A stretch of DNA of 64,000 nucleotides. Source: Oceanobacillus sojae. GTDB lineage: Bacteria > Bacillota > Bacilli > Bacillales > Amphibacillaceae. The DNA lies in assembly GCF_007991515.1 (NCBI RefSeq), contig NZ_BJYM01000003.1:288844-352843 (forward strand), in the 5' to 3' direction. Made by a program: the position numbers and the translations under genes. The stretch's first letter is position 1. Each line of letters opens with the position of its first letter. Positions 45,801 to 53,935 of the stretch are shown piece after piece. The notes beneath the pieces are model-generated. The model was not told the origin of the DNA. It did no database searches and worked only from the letters and a program-made list of their open reading frames with translations.

Positions 45801-45823
45801 GGTAATTACAAAGAGGTAATACC
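45801..45823 (+). other. Second extra A1/G4 hexaloop hairpin in the leader RNA
   Basis: GGT-ATTAC pairs with GTAAT-ACC with one bulged A, and the loop is AAAGAG (45810-45815), again A at 1 and G at 4. Confidence 0.4.
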
Positions 45824-45882
45824 TTCCATGCTGGAAGATTCGCTCCAAAGAAGTGGTGAACCTTCCAGCTTCTAAATTAAAA

Positions 45883-45912
45883 TTGACAAGGTTAACAGAT
45901 TAATAGTACACT
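45883..45912 (+). promoter_or_regulatory. Possible eutG promoter immediately ahead of the ANTAR hairpins
   Basis: TTGACA at 45883-45888, an 18-base spacer and TACACT at 45907-45912. Transcription would begin near 45919, exactly at the first hairpin, the same arrangement as before eutV. Confidence 0.5.
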
Positions 45913-45919
45913 ACAGGTA

Positions 45920-45956
45920 ACACAAAGACGTGTAGTTTTAAAAGCAGAGGAGCTTT
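45920..45956 (+). promoter_or_regulatory. EutV (ANTAR) paired-hairpin site 1, before eutG
   Basis: Hairpin P1 is ACAC/GTGT with loop AAAGAC (45924-45929). Hairpin P2 is AAAGC/GCTTT with loop AGAGGA (45946-45951). Both loops have A1 and G4, the published ANTAR-target rule. P2 shares bases with the 5' arm of the following terminator, so bound EutV would prevent termination. Confidence 0.75.
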
Positions 45957-45997
45957 GCAGAATGATAAATTCTGTAGAGCTCCTCTGCCTTTTTTTA
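45944..45997 (+). terminator. EutV-controlled terminator before eutG
   Basis: GCAGAGGAGCT and AGCTCCTCTGC form the outer stem and GCAGAAT/ATTCTGT the inner stem; T7 follows. The first arm overlaps hairpin P2 of the ANTAR site. Confidence 0.85.
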
Positions 45998-46022
45998 TGC
46001 CAAAAAATGAGGAGGAGTTTTC

Positions 46023-47153
46023 TTGAAAAAGGTGGCTTTTCAAACGGATATTTACTACGGGAAGAACGCTTTGGATTATTTGAAAACAGTTAGTGCTAAA
46101 CGGATTTTCATTGTTGTGGATCCCTTTTTAAAAGAAACAGAGATTTTGGAGAAAATAGAAGGGTATCTTTCAGAAGGAGATAATGTGTGGCGGTTATTTA
46201 CGGATGTTGTGCCTGATCCGCCGATAGAGAATGTTGCTGCCGGTGTAGAGGCAATGAAGGATTTTGAGCCTGATTTTGTCATTGCCATTGGCGGAGGATC
46301 GGCAATGGATGCGGCAAAAGCGATGAAGGATATCGCCAGGAAGGTATATTCTATTGACCAGCTCCCGCTTCTTGCTATTCCAACAACAAGCGGCACAGGG
46401 TCGGAAGTAACCTCCTATTCTGTTATAACGGATCAAAATAAAGGAGTAAAGTACCCGTTAACAGCAGATTCTCTTATTCCGGAGACGACTATTTTAGATG
46501 TAGAGCTTGTGAAAACTGTCCCTAAACCGATTGTGGCTGATACAGGGATGGATGCCTTAACACATGCTGTAGAGGCTTATGTTGCGAAAAATGCCAATGA
46601 TTTTTCAGATGCCATGGCGGAGAAGGCCATTCGTCTGTTGTTTGATTATTTGCCAAAATCCTATCAAAATGAACAGGACGAAGAAGCAAAGGAAAAAGTT
46701 CATCATGCTTCTACATTGGCTGGTTTTGCATTTAATACGGCCGGTTTAGGGATCAATCATAGTATTGCTCATGCCAGCGGGGCAAGGTTTCATGTTCCAC
46801 ATGGCCGTCTGAATGCTATTTTACTCCCGCACGTCATTGCTTTTAATGCAGGTATCCATCAAAATCACCATCAGTATATAACTCCGGCAGCAGAAAGATA
46901 TGCAATGCTTGCCCGGTTATTGAATCTTCCTGCAGCAAATCATGCCAGCGGAGTAAGAAGCCTTATTAAAGAAATAGAGAAGCTCCGGAAAAAGTTAGAC
47001 ATTGCTGCCAATTTAAAAGAATATCAATTGGAATACAATGATGAGATAGAAAGAGAAATTGCAGAGGCTTCATTAAACGACAGCTGCACAAATATGAACC
47101 CTGTTAAACCGGCCCCTCAGGATATCACAGCTATTTTAAAAAAGATAAGATAA
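46023..47153 (+). CDS. eutG: Iron-containing alcohol dehydrogenase of ethanolamine use (EutG)
   Basis: This 376-aa group III alcohol dehydrogenase has NAD region IGGGSAMDAAKA near residue 85, TTSGTGSEVT near residue 120, and iron ligands in DTGMDALTHAVEAY and NHSIAHASG...HVPHGRLNA. In the microcompartment it reduces acetaldehyde to ethanol and regenerates NAD for EutE. Start TTG 46023 follows GAGGAGGAG. It sits behind EutV site 1. Confidence 0.88.
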   Translation: MKKVAFQTDIYYGKNALDYLKTVSAKRIFIVVDPFLKETEILEKIEGYLSEGDNVWRLFTDVVPDPPIENVAAGVEAMKDFEPDFVIAIGGGSAMDAAKAMKDIARKVYSIDQLPLLAIPTTSGTGSEVTSYSVITDQNKGVKYPLTADSLIPETTILDVELVKTVPKPIVADTGMDALTHAVEAYVAKNANDFSDAMAEKAIRLLFDYLPKSYQNEQDEEAKEKVHHASTLAGFAFNTAGLGINHSIAHASGARFHVPHGRLNAILLPHVIAFNAGIHQNHHQYITPAAERYAMLARLLNLPAANHASGVRSLIKEIEKLRKKLDIAANLKEYQLEYNDEIEREIAEASLNDSCTNMNPVKPAPQDITAILKKIR

Positions 47154-47184
47154 TTATGCGGATTGACTTCAGTGTAAAAGAGGC

Positions 47185-47213
47185 TTGCAAGAAAGTGCTT
47201 TCAAATATATAAT
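47185..47213 (+). promoter_or_regulatory. Promoter of eutVW with a cre-like spacer
   Basis: TTGCAA at 47185-47190, a 17-base spacer and TATAAT at 47208-47213. AAGAAAGTGCTTTCA lies in the spacer, two mismatches from a cre site. The start would fall just before the next ANTAR hairpin. Confidence 0.65.
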
Positions 47214-47223
47214 GGTTGTAGAA

Positions 47224-47288
47224 GCACAATGGCGTGCATAAGTAATCAAATGAATGCAGTTAGTTGATGATAAAAGCAAAGGGGCTTT
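47224..47288 (+). promoter_or_regulatory. EutV (ANTAR) paired-hairpin site 2, before eutV
   Basis: P1 is GCAC/GTGC with loop AATGGC (47228-47233); P2 is AAAGC/GCTTT with loop AAAGGG (47278-47283). Both loops have A1 and G4. The 35-base linker can close into its own stem (ATCAA 47245-47249 with TTGAT 47264-47268), bringing P1 near P2. Confidence 0.72.
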
Positions 47289-47324
47289 GGAAAAGAATGT
47301 ATCTTTTTCATGCCCCTTTTTTGC
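47276..47324 (+). terminator. EutV-controlled terminator before eutV
   Basis: GCAAAGGGGC pairs with GCCCCTTT, an inner AAAAGA/TCTTTT stem stacks on it, and the T-run follows. The first arm overlaps P2 of site 2, implying that EutV promotes its own synthesis. Confidence 0.82.
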
Positions 47325-47404
47325 ATTTTTTACGGCTGAAGTCTTATTAAATTCTTCAATAATCAATAATCAACAATGAATTATACTGTTTAAGGAGTAT
47401 GGAT

Positions 47405-47977
47405 ATGAATGAAAAAATTGTGATAGTCGATGATGAACCTATTACAAAGATGGATTTGCAGGAGCTTTTGGAAGAAGCCGGGTACAATGTAGTAGGACAG
47501 GCTTCCGACGGATTTGAAGCAATTGATGTTTGTCAGGAACAACGTCCAGATCTCGTTATCATGGATATAAAAATGCCTGTACTGGATGGACTCAAGGCCA
47601 GTAAGAAGATCATGTATGACAAGATTGCCGGAGGTATATTGCTGCTTACTGCTTTTTACGATGAAGCATTTGTGAAAAAAGCAAGAGAAATTGGGGCTCT
47701 TGGATATTTAGTGAAGCCGCTGGATGAAAAATCATTTATTCCGACAGTGGAAATGTGCTTATCACGGGCAGAAAAGATCCAGTCCCTGGAAAAGCAGGTG
47801 CAGGAAGTATCTCAAAAGCTGGAAGACCGGAAGATTATTGATATAGCTAAGGGTTTATTAATGAAAGAGAGAAATCTGGATGAGCAGGAGGCTTATAAGC
47901 TTCTCCGGAAAATGAGTATGGATGGAAGGAAGTCCATCAGTGAAGTTGCAAGGACGATAGCTATTGTTTATGAATAA
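47405..47977 (+). CDS. eutV: Response regulator with ANTAR RNA-binding domain (EutV)
   Basis: This 190-aa regulator has a receiver domain (about 1-125) with phosphoacceptor Asp54 in VIMDIKMP and acidic DDE at 9-11, a short coiled linker (about 125-140) and a C-terminal ANTAR domain (AKGLLMKERNLDEQEAYKLLRKMSM). Phosphorylated EutV dimers bind paired RNA hairpins and block terminators. ATG 47405 is seven bases after AAGGAG; ATG 47399 is too close. It overlaps eutW by eight bases. Confidence 0.9.
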   Translation: MNEKIVIVDDEPITKMDLQELLEEAGYNVVGQASDGFEAIDVCQEQRPDLVIMDIKMPVLDGLKASKKIMYDKIAGGILLLTAFYDEAFVKKAREIGALGYLVKPLDEKSFIPTVEMCLSRAEKIQSLEKQVQEVSQKLEDRKIIDIAKGLLMKERNLDEQEAYKLLRKMSMDGRKSISEVARTIAIVYE

Positions 47978-49355
47978 ACAAATAGATAAAATTATGGAAT
48001 TATGCAAGAAGTATACAGAAATGACAGATAAAGAGATTGAAATTATTTATCAGAAAGCGCATGCTCTGGATGAACTGGCAACTATTTTTGATTGTGATAT
48101 TTTTATAGATGTTCCTCTGAAGAACAGTACTGCCTCCATCGTTATTTATCATGTTCTTCCTGTATCGAAGGAATCACTCTATGAGCAATCTCCTGTAGGC
48201 CAGCCGGCAATGAAGATGAATGAACCGGGGGTCTGGAAGGTTTCACGGGCTGGTGGAAAGCTGAAAGGATATAAAGCGTTCACACAGGAAAATGTGTTTA
48301 TCCGGCAAAATATATATGCCATTGAATATCAGGACAAGATTCTTGGAACATATATTATGGAAACGCCTTTTCATGAAGTGCAGAAGGATGGAACAGAAGA
48401 ACAAAATGATTATATGGTTATGACTGCCCGATTAAACAACTATATTGATGATGCTATCTATTTTTTTGACTCATCCAGCAGGCTGATTTTTCAAAATGAG
48501 AAAGCAGATAGTATTTTAAAAGACAGTTTACAGGAGGAAGTTTATTATAATCAATTGTTTGGCAATCAAATTCCTTATAGTGATCTGGTCTTAAATGATA
48601 AAAAAGCATTTATGAAGGAAATTGAGCTCGATGATAAATTTTATATGATGAAGCGGATTATTCTCGAGGATGATAAGCTGGAATTTGCGATTATTCTAAG
48701 GGATATTACGCAATTGAAAAACAAAGAAGCTGAAATTATTTCCAAGACAGAGGCAATTCGGGAAACGCATCACCGCATAAAAAATAATTTGCAGACAATG
48801 GCTTCTCTTTTGCGGATGGAGAAAAGAAGAAGTGAGAATGAAGAAATTAAGCATATTTTATCAGACAATATGAATCGGGTAATGTCTATTGCTGCTACGC
48901 ACGATATTTTAGCAAGACAGCTCGGTGATAAAGTAGAGTTAAGCGAAGTAATTAAATTTATTGTGAATAATATGCATCGGAGCTATATGCTTTTAAACAA
49001 CCTTGAATTAAGTCTTGATGCAGAGGAATCTATTATTGTCAGAAGTGAAATCGCCACATCTGTTTCTCTTATTGTGAATGAACTCGTACAAAACAGTTAT
49101 AACCATGCTTTCATAGGGAAAAGCAATGGGAAGCTGAAGGTTTCTTTGAAAAAACAAGATGACACAGTATTTATCACCGTTGCAGATAATGGTATAGGCT
49201 TTTCAATCGATGAAATTAAAAAGAATAGCCTGGGGTTAGTTATCGTTCAAAATTATGTGAAAGACAAGTTGAAAGGAACGATTCAATTTAATCGCCAGAA
49301 AAAGGGTATGGAAGTTACCTTTCAATTTAAACAGACACTGTACAATGATGTATAA
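47970..49355 (+). CDS. eutW: Ethanolamine-responsive sensor histidine kinase (EutW)
   Basis: This 461-aa cytosolic kinase has an N-terminal sensor region (1-150), a PAS-like segment near 155-245 (IYFFDSSSRLIFQNEKA), the HisKA_2 phosphoacceptor box ETHHRIKNNLQTMASLL (His267/268) and the ATPase domain with NELVQNSYNHAF and DNGIGFS. No membrane helices are evident, as in E. faecalis EutW. It should phosphorylate EutV when ethanolamine is present. Its last codons contain P1 of EutV site 3. Confidence 0.88.
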   Translation: MNKQIDKIMELCKKYTEMTDKEIEIIYQKAHALDELATIFDCDIFIDVPLKNSTASIVIYHVLPVSKESLYEQSPVGQPAMKMNEPGVWKVSRAGGKLKGYKAFTQENVFIRQNIYAIEYQDKILGTYIMETPFHEVQKDGTEEQNDYMVMTARLNNYIDDAIYFFDSSSRLIFQNEKADSILKDSLQEEVYYNQLFGNQIPYSDLVLNDKKAFMKEIELDDKFYMMKRIILEDDKLEFAIILRDITQLKNKEAEIISKTEAIRETHHRIKNNLQTMASLLRMEKRRSENEEIKHILSDNMNRVMSIAATHDILARQLGDKVELSEVIKFIVNNMHRSYMLLNNLELSLDAEESIIVRSEIATSVSLIVNELVQNSYNHAFIGKSNGKLKVSLKKQDDTVFITVADNGIGFSIDEIKKNSLGLVIVQNYVKDKLKGTIQFNRQKKGMEVTFQFKQTLYNDV

Positions 49356-49379
49356 GTGAATCCGAAAGCAAAGAAGCTT
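49339..49379 (+). promoter_or_regulatory. EutV (ANTAR) paired-hairpin site 3, at the eutW end and before eutA
   Basis: P1 is TGTAC/GTATA with loop AATGAT (49344-49349) and lies inside the end of eutW. P2 is AAGC/GCTT with loop AAAGAA (49370-49375). Both loops have A1 and G4. Confidence 0.7.
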
Positions 49380-49438
49380 AAGGTATAAATGGGATTGCTA
49401 TGTGCAATTTTTTATACTTTAAGCTTCTTTGCTTTTTT
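49365..49438 (+). terminator. EutV-controlled terminator before eutA
   Basis: AAAGCAAAGAAGCTTAA and its complement TTAAGCTTCTTTGCTTT, extended by GTATAAA/TTTATAC, give a stem of about 24 bp with one mismatch. T6 follows. It can end the eutVW transcript and keep eutABC and the shell genes off without EutV. Confidence 0.85.
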
Positions 49439-49476
49439 ATATCCTTTAAAAGCTTAACAGAAGGGAGGAGGAGAAA

Positions 49477-50904
49477 ATGGCTGAAAATGTTTTAAGTGTC
49501 GGGATTGATATTGGGACTTCGACCACACAGCTTGTATTCTCGCATCTGAAGATTGAGAACACAGCTTCTGCTTTTAATGTCCCGCGCATTGTGATTGTTG
49601 ATAAGAAGGTTGTATATAAGAGTGACATTATCGATACCCCGCTTTTGGAAGGAAAGCGGATTGATCAATCCCGCATCGAGCAGTTTGTAGCGAGTGAGTA
49701 TCAAAAAGCAGGTATTGCCAAAGAAAGCATTCAAACGGGCGCTGTCATTATTACTGGAGAGACTGCCAGAAAAGAAAATGCAGAAGAGGTTTTACAGGGC
49801 TTGAGCGGATATGCTGGAGATTTTGTTGTTGCAACTGCCGGGCCGGACTTAGAAAGTGTTATTGCAGCGAAAGGAGCCGGACTTCACCGGTATTCCAAAG
49901 AGCACGCCGGGAAGCTCGTCAATCTGGATGTTGGCGGCGGAACAAGCAATATGGCCGTGATGCAACGGGGAGAGATAGTAGATACCGGCTGCTTAGATAT
50001 CGGTGGCAGACTTGTCAAAGTAAATAAGGAAACGAAAGAAATTGAATATATTTCGGAAAAGATCCAGGCCTTAATTAAAGAAAATGGATGGCCCATTTAT
50101 GTAGGAGGAAAAGCAACAGAAAAATTATTTAAACCGCTGATTGAGCGCATGGTACAACTGCTGGAAGAGAGCGTAGGCATCCGGCCGCAGACGGAGGCCT
50201 TTAGCAAAATAGTGACACATAGAGGAATTCAGTACAAAGAGGATATTTCACATATTTCATTTACGGGAGGTGTTGCAGAGGCGGTTTATCAGCCATCTGA
50301 AGGTGATGTGTTCAGGTTTGGGGATATTGGCATTTTACTGGGAGCAGCAATCAGTGAATCTGCATTAACGAAGCGCTTAACGCTGGTAGAACCAAAAGAA
50401 TTAATTCGGGCAACAGTTGTTGGAGCTGGATCACATACGACAGAAATTAGCGGAAGCACCATTCATTATTCTCAAAACCAATTTCCGATTAAAAATATCC
50501 CGGTTGTAAAAATTCCTGATAAAGAGATGGCCCAATTTCATTCCATCGCAGCTTATACAGATGAAAACTTAAGCAGATTCCAATTGGAGGAAGAGAAACA
50601 GCGTGTGGCAATATCTTTTTCAGGCAGGGAAATATCGAGTTTTAAAAATATCACAAGAGTGGCAGAAGAAATTATAAAGGGTTCCAGAAGTTATCTGAAT
50701 TTAGGACTTCCGCTCATTGTCATTGTAGAGAAGGATATTGGAAAAGTGCTTGGCCAGACGCTTTATACAATACTTGGAAAAGATATTGAAATCATCTGTA
50801 TTGATAGTGTTTTTGTAGAAGATGGTGATTATATTGACATTGGACATCCGCTTGCAGAAGGGAGTGTATTGCCGGTAGTGATTAAAACACTCGTATTTAA
50901 TTAA
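49477..50904 (+). CDS. eutA: Ethanolamine ammonia-lyase reactivating factor
   Basis: This 475-aa ATPase exchanges damaged for fresh adenosylcobalamin in EutBC. EutA family signs are [16 protein letters not shown] at the start, [12 protein letters not shown] near residue 149 and [11 protein letters not shown] near residue 264. GGGAGGAGG precedes the ATG. It is the first gene behind EutV-controlled terminator 3. Confidence 0.91.
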   Translation: MAENVLSVGIDIGTSTTQLVFSHLKIENTASAFNVPRIVIVDKKVVYKSDIIDTPLLEGKRIDQSRIEQFVASEYQKAGIAKESIQTGAVIITGETARKENAEEVLQGLSGYAGDFVVATAGPDLESVIAAKGAGLHRYSKEHAGKLVNLDVGGGTSNMAVMQRGEIVDTGCLDIGGRLVKVNKETKEIEYISEKIQALIKENGWPIYVGGKATEKLFKPLIERMVQLLEESVGIRPQTEAFSKIVTHRGIQYKEDISHISFTGGVAEAVYQPSEGDVFRFGDIGILLGAAISESALTKRLTLVEPKELIRATVVGAGSHTTEISGSTIHYSQNQFPIKNIPVVKIPDKEMAQFHSIAAYTDENLSRFQLEEEKQRVAISFSGREISSFKNITRVAEEIIKGSRSYLNLGLPLIVIVEKDIGKVLGQTLYTILGKDIEIICIDSVFVEDGDYIDIGHPLAEGSVLPVVIKTLVFN

Positions 50905-50936
50905 GCTATTTTGTAAATTTCGAGAGGAGGATATGC

Positions 50937-52304
50937 ATGATTTTAAGTACAGTATTATTTGGAAGAACCTATCAATTTAAATCAATCAACGAAGTAATGG
51001 CGAAAGCAAACGAAGAAAAATCAGGGGATGTGATGGCCGGGATTGCAGCAGAATCCGCAGAAGAGCGTGTCGCTGCCAAAGTCGTTTTAGCAAATTTAAC
51101 ATTGGAGGATTTGCGGAACAACCCTGCTATCCCTTATGAGCAGGATGAGGTTACAAGGATTATTCAAGATAGTTTGAATGAGAAAATCTATGATTCTATT
51201 AAGCGTTGGACTGTACAGGAGCTCCGTGAGAAAATTCTTGATTATAATACATCAGGAAATGATATCAGGAGAATTTCAAGAGGGCTGACCTCAGAAATGG
51301 TGGCAGCAGTAACCAAGCTGATGTCCAATTTAGATTTGATTACAGCAGGAAATAAAATAACTGTTACAGCACATTGTAATACGACAATTGGATTAGAAGG
51401 AACCTTATCAGCGAGATTACAGCCAAACCATCCATCTGATAATGAAGACGGAATTGTCGCATCCATTTTAGAAGGTCTTGCATATGGATCTGGCGACGCT
51501 GTGGTTGGATTGAATCCGGTCGATGATACGCTTGAAAGTGTGAAGCGGATGTTCCATCGTCTGGAAGAAGTGAAAAATAAGTATGCAATTCCTACTCAGA
51601 ATAGTGTGCTTGCCCATGTAACAACACAGATGCAGGCTATTCGGGAGGGCGCACCTGCTGATTTAATCTTCCAATCTATTGCCGGCTCTGAAAAAGGAAA
51701 TACAGCTTTTGGAATAAGCGGCGAACTAATTGCGGAGGCAAGAGAGCTTGCTTTGCGTGAAGGAACAGCAGCCGGACCAAATGTCATGTATTTTGAAACT
51801 GGACAGGGTGCTGAACTATCCTCTAACGCCCACCATGGTGTGGATCAGCTCACTTTGGAAGCCAGATGCTATGGGTTTGGCAAAACCTATGAGCCTTTCC
51901 TGGTGAATACAGTTGTAGGATTCATTGGACCGGAATATTTATACGATTCTAAGCAGGTTATCCGGGCTGGATTAGAGGACCATTTTATGGGTAAGCTTTC
52001 CGGGCTTCCGATGGGCGTGGATGTTTGTTATACCAACCATATGAAAGCAGATCAGGATGATATGGAGATTTTAAGTACACTGCTTGCCCAGGCTGGAGTT
52101 AATTTCTTAATCACTGCTCCTCATGGCGATGATGTCATGTTGAATTATCAAAGTCTTGGCTATCATGAAATTCAGACATTGCGGGAATTGCTGCAGCTGA
52201 AACCAATTAAGGAATTTGAAGAGTGGCTTCGAAAAATGGATGTTATTGATTTATCTGGCAGATTAACGAAGCAGGCAGGAGATGCATCATTATTCTTAGT
52301 GTAA
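50937..52304 (+). CDS. eutB: Ethanolamine ammonia-lyase large subunit
   Basis: This 455-aa TIM-barrel subunit carries the active site that splits ethanolamine into acetaldehyde and ammonia. Typical stretches: RISRGLTSEMVAAVTKLMSN, HCNTTIGLEGTLSARLQPNH, FETGQGAELSSNAHHGVDQ and YTNHMKADQDD. Length equals the family norm (about 453-455). AGGAGG precedes ATG 50937. It works with EutC, encoded 12 bases downstream. Confidence 0.95.
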   Translation: MILSTVLFGRTYQFKSINEVMAKANEEKSGDVMAGIAAESAEERVAAKVVLANLTLEDLRNNPAIPYEQDEVTRIIQDSLNEKIYDSIKRWTVQELREKILDYNTSGNDIRRISRGLTSEMVAAVTKLMSNLDLITAGNKITVTAHCNTTIGLEGTLSARLQPNHPSDNEDGIVASILEGLAYGSGDAVVGLNPVDDTLESVKRMFHRLEEVKNKYAIPTQNSVLAHVTTQMQAIREGAPADLIFQSIAGSEKGNTAFGISGELIAEARELALREGTAAGPNVMYFETGQGAELSSNAHHGVDQLTLEARCYGFGKTYEPFLVNTVVGFIGPEYLYDSKQVIRAGLEDHFMGKLSGLPMGVDVCYTNHMKADQDDMEILSTLLAQAGVNFLITAPHGDDVMLNYQSLGYHEIQTLRELLQLKPIKEFEEWLRKMDVIDLSGRLTKQAGDASLFLV

Positions 52305-52316
52305 GGAGGAGAAAGG

Positions 52317-53210
52317 ATGGTTACAGATACACAATTAAAAACGCTGATTGAAAAGATTGTCCTGGAAATGGCGGGAGAAAGCAAAGCTTCTGAGGAGCAT
52401 ACACCAAAATTAAAGCAAACCGATAGTACAAATCATGCTGTCAGTGAGGAAGTGCTGCCTGATATATCAGAAATACTGATTAAGAAAGAACTTCTTGTAC
52501 CGAATCCGGCAGATGAAGAAGGATATTTGGATATGAAGGATAAAACGCCTGCACGATTGGGAGTATGGCGGAGCGGCGCACGCTATATGACCTCCAGCGC
52601 ATTAAGATTTAAAGCAGATCACGCTGCTGCTCAGGATGCTGTGTTCTCTTATGTCAGTGAGGATTTTGTCAAAGAAAATAATCTATTTCCTGTTGCAACT
52701 GTCTGTCAGGATAAGGATGAGTACGTAACCCGGCCTGATTTAGGAAGGCAATTCTCTGATGAGGAGAAAGAAAAAATAAAAGCGCATTGCGGTAACCCTA
52801 AAGTACAAATTGTTGTAGGAGACGGCTTGAGCTCGGCTTCCATCGAAGCAAATCTGGAAAATACTTTGCCGGCTATTAAGCAAGGCCTGAAGCTGCATGG
52901 TATTGACGCCACGAATGATTTGTTTATAAAGCATTGCCGTGTGCCGGCGATGGATGTCATTGGTGAGCTAACAGGAGCTGACGTAGTCTGTCTGCTTGTC
53001 GGTGAGCGTCCTGGTCTGGTTACAGCAGAATCAATGAGTGCTTACATCGCATATAAACCGACTGTCGACATGCCGGAAGCAAGACGTACTGTTATATCGA
53101 ATATTCACGAGGGGGGTACGCCTCCAGTTGAAGCGGGAGCACATATCGCGGAATTAATTAAGAAAATGATTGATAAGAAAGCTTCAGGTCTTGATTTAAA
53201 TAAGGTTTAA
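52317..53210 (+). CDS. eutC: Ethanolamine ammonia-lyase small subunit
   Basis: This 297-aa cobalamin-binding subunit has the conserved [37 protein letters not shown] and [21 protein letters not shown]. Residues 1-20 form an amphipathic helix ([14 protein letters not shown]) followed by a variable linker, the usual form of a microcompartment targeting peptide. It pairs with EutB. Confidence 0.94.
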   Translation: MVTDTQLKTLIEKIVLEMAGESKASEEHTPKLKQTDSTNHAVSEEVLPDISEILIKKELLVPNPADEEGYLDMKDKTPARLGVWRSGARYMTSSALRFKADHAAAQDAVFSYVSEDFVKENNLFPVATVCQDKDEYVTRPDLGRQFSDEEKEKIKAHCGNPKVQIVVGDGLSSASIEANLENTLPAIKQGLKLHGIDATNDLFIKHCRVPAMDVIGELTGADVVCLLVGERPGLVTAESMSAYIAYKPTVDMPEARRTVISNIHEGGTPPVEAGAHIAELIKKMIDKKASGLDLNKV

Positions 53211-53272
53211 GGGAGTTTCAAAAAAAGTAAATATGCTGCTCGACGATAAAGCTAAGAAATGGAGGGTTTACT

Positions 53273-53926
53273 ATGAAGGATGATGCGCTTTATGCACAGG
53301 TCCTCGGTGTGAAGCTGATTTCAAATGTGGATGCGCATTTAGCAGATGAATTAAAACTACTGCCCAACCAGCGGAGCATCGGGATTCTGACAGGAGATAT
53401 TGATGATGTTGTCTACACAGCATTAGATGAAGCAACAAAGAAAGCAGATGTAGAGGTTGTTTATGCAGAATCAATGTATGCCGGTGCGGACAATGCAACC
53501 ACAAAATTAACCGGAGAGGTTATTGGTATTCTGGCAGGCTATAATCCGGAAGAAGTAAGAAGCGGATTAGATGCAGCAATTTCCTATATTGAGAATGATG
53601 CCTATTTTGTCAGCGCCAATGAGGATGATTCTATTCCTTATTTTGCGCACTTAGTATCACGAACTGGAACATTTCTTTCCAAACAGGCAAATATAACAGA
53701 AGGGGAAGCAATTGCTTATTTAATTGCTCCGCCATTAGAAGCTATTTATGCGTTAGATATGGCGTTGAAGTCAGCGGATGTGAGGCTGGCTGCATTCTTT
53801 GGCCCGCCGTCTGAAACAAACTTTGGAGGCGCCTTACTAACTGGAAGTCAATCAGCCTGTCATGCTGCCTGTGAAGCATTTGCACGCGCAGTAAATGATG
53901 TGGCAGATAATCCAAAAGGATATTAG
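53273..53926 (+). CDS. eutL: Microcompartment shell protein EutL (tandem BMC trimer)
   Basis: This 217-aa shell protein has two circularly permuted BMC folds: QVLGVKLISNVDAHLADEL opens the first and AIAYLIAPPLEAIYALDMALKSADV the second. EutL trimers carry a large gated pore. GGAGGG precedes the ATG. It is followed by the first of three BMC-H genes. Confidence 0.92.
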   Translation: MKDDALYAQVLGVKLISNVDAHLADELKLLPNQRSIGILTGDIDDVVYTALDEATKKADVEVVYAESMYAGADNATTKLTGEVIGILAGYNPEEVRSGLDAAISYIENDAYFVSANEDDSIPYFAHLVSRTGTFLSKQANITEGEAIAYLIAPPLEAIYALDMALKSADVRLAAFFGPPSETNFGGALLTGSQSACHAACEAFARAVNDVADNPKGY

Positions 53927-53935
53927 GTGAGATAA

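Larger units (their letters stand above)
45337..45997 (+). ncRNA. Riboswitch-controlled EutV-binding RNA (EutX/Rli55-like) upstream of eutG
   Basis: Order: cobalamin riboswitch, first terminator (45595-45625), about 290 bases of structured sequence, paired hairpins for EutV (45920-45956) and a second strong terminator (45944-45997), then eutG. This matches the published EutX RNA of Enterococcus faecalis and Rli55 of Listeria: with adenosylcobalamin the RNA stops early; without it the long RNA carries ANTAR-binding hairpins that trap EutV. The stretch between the terminators holds two further hairpins of the same loop type (45718-45738, 45801-45823). Ends are inferred from promoter and terminators. 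Confidence 0.7.

Noticed and set aside
45578..45805. 75-codon open frame inside the riboswitch leader RNA
   Set aside because: No ribosome site, Cys-rich random composition, and it covers the riboswitch terminator and hairpins; a chance frame in a structured RNA.
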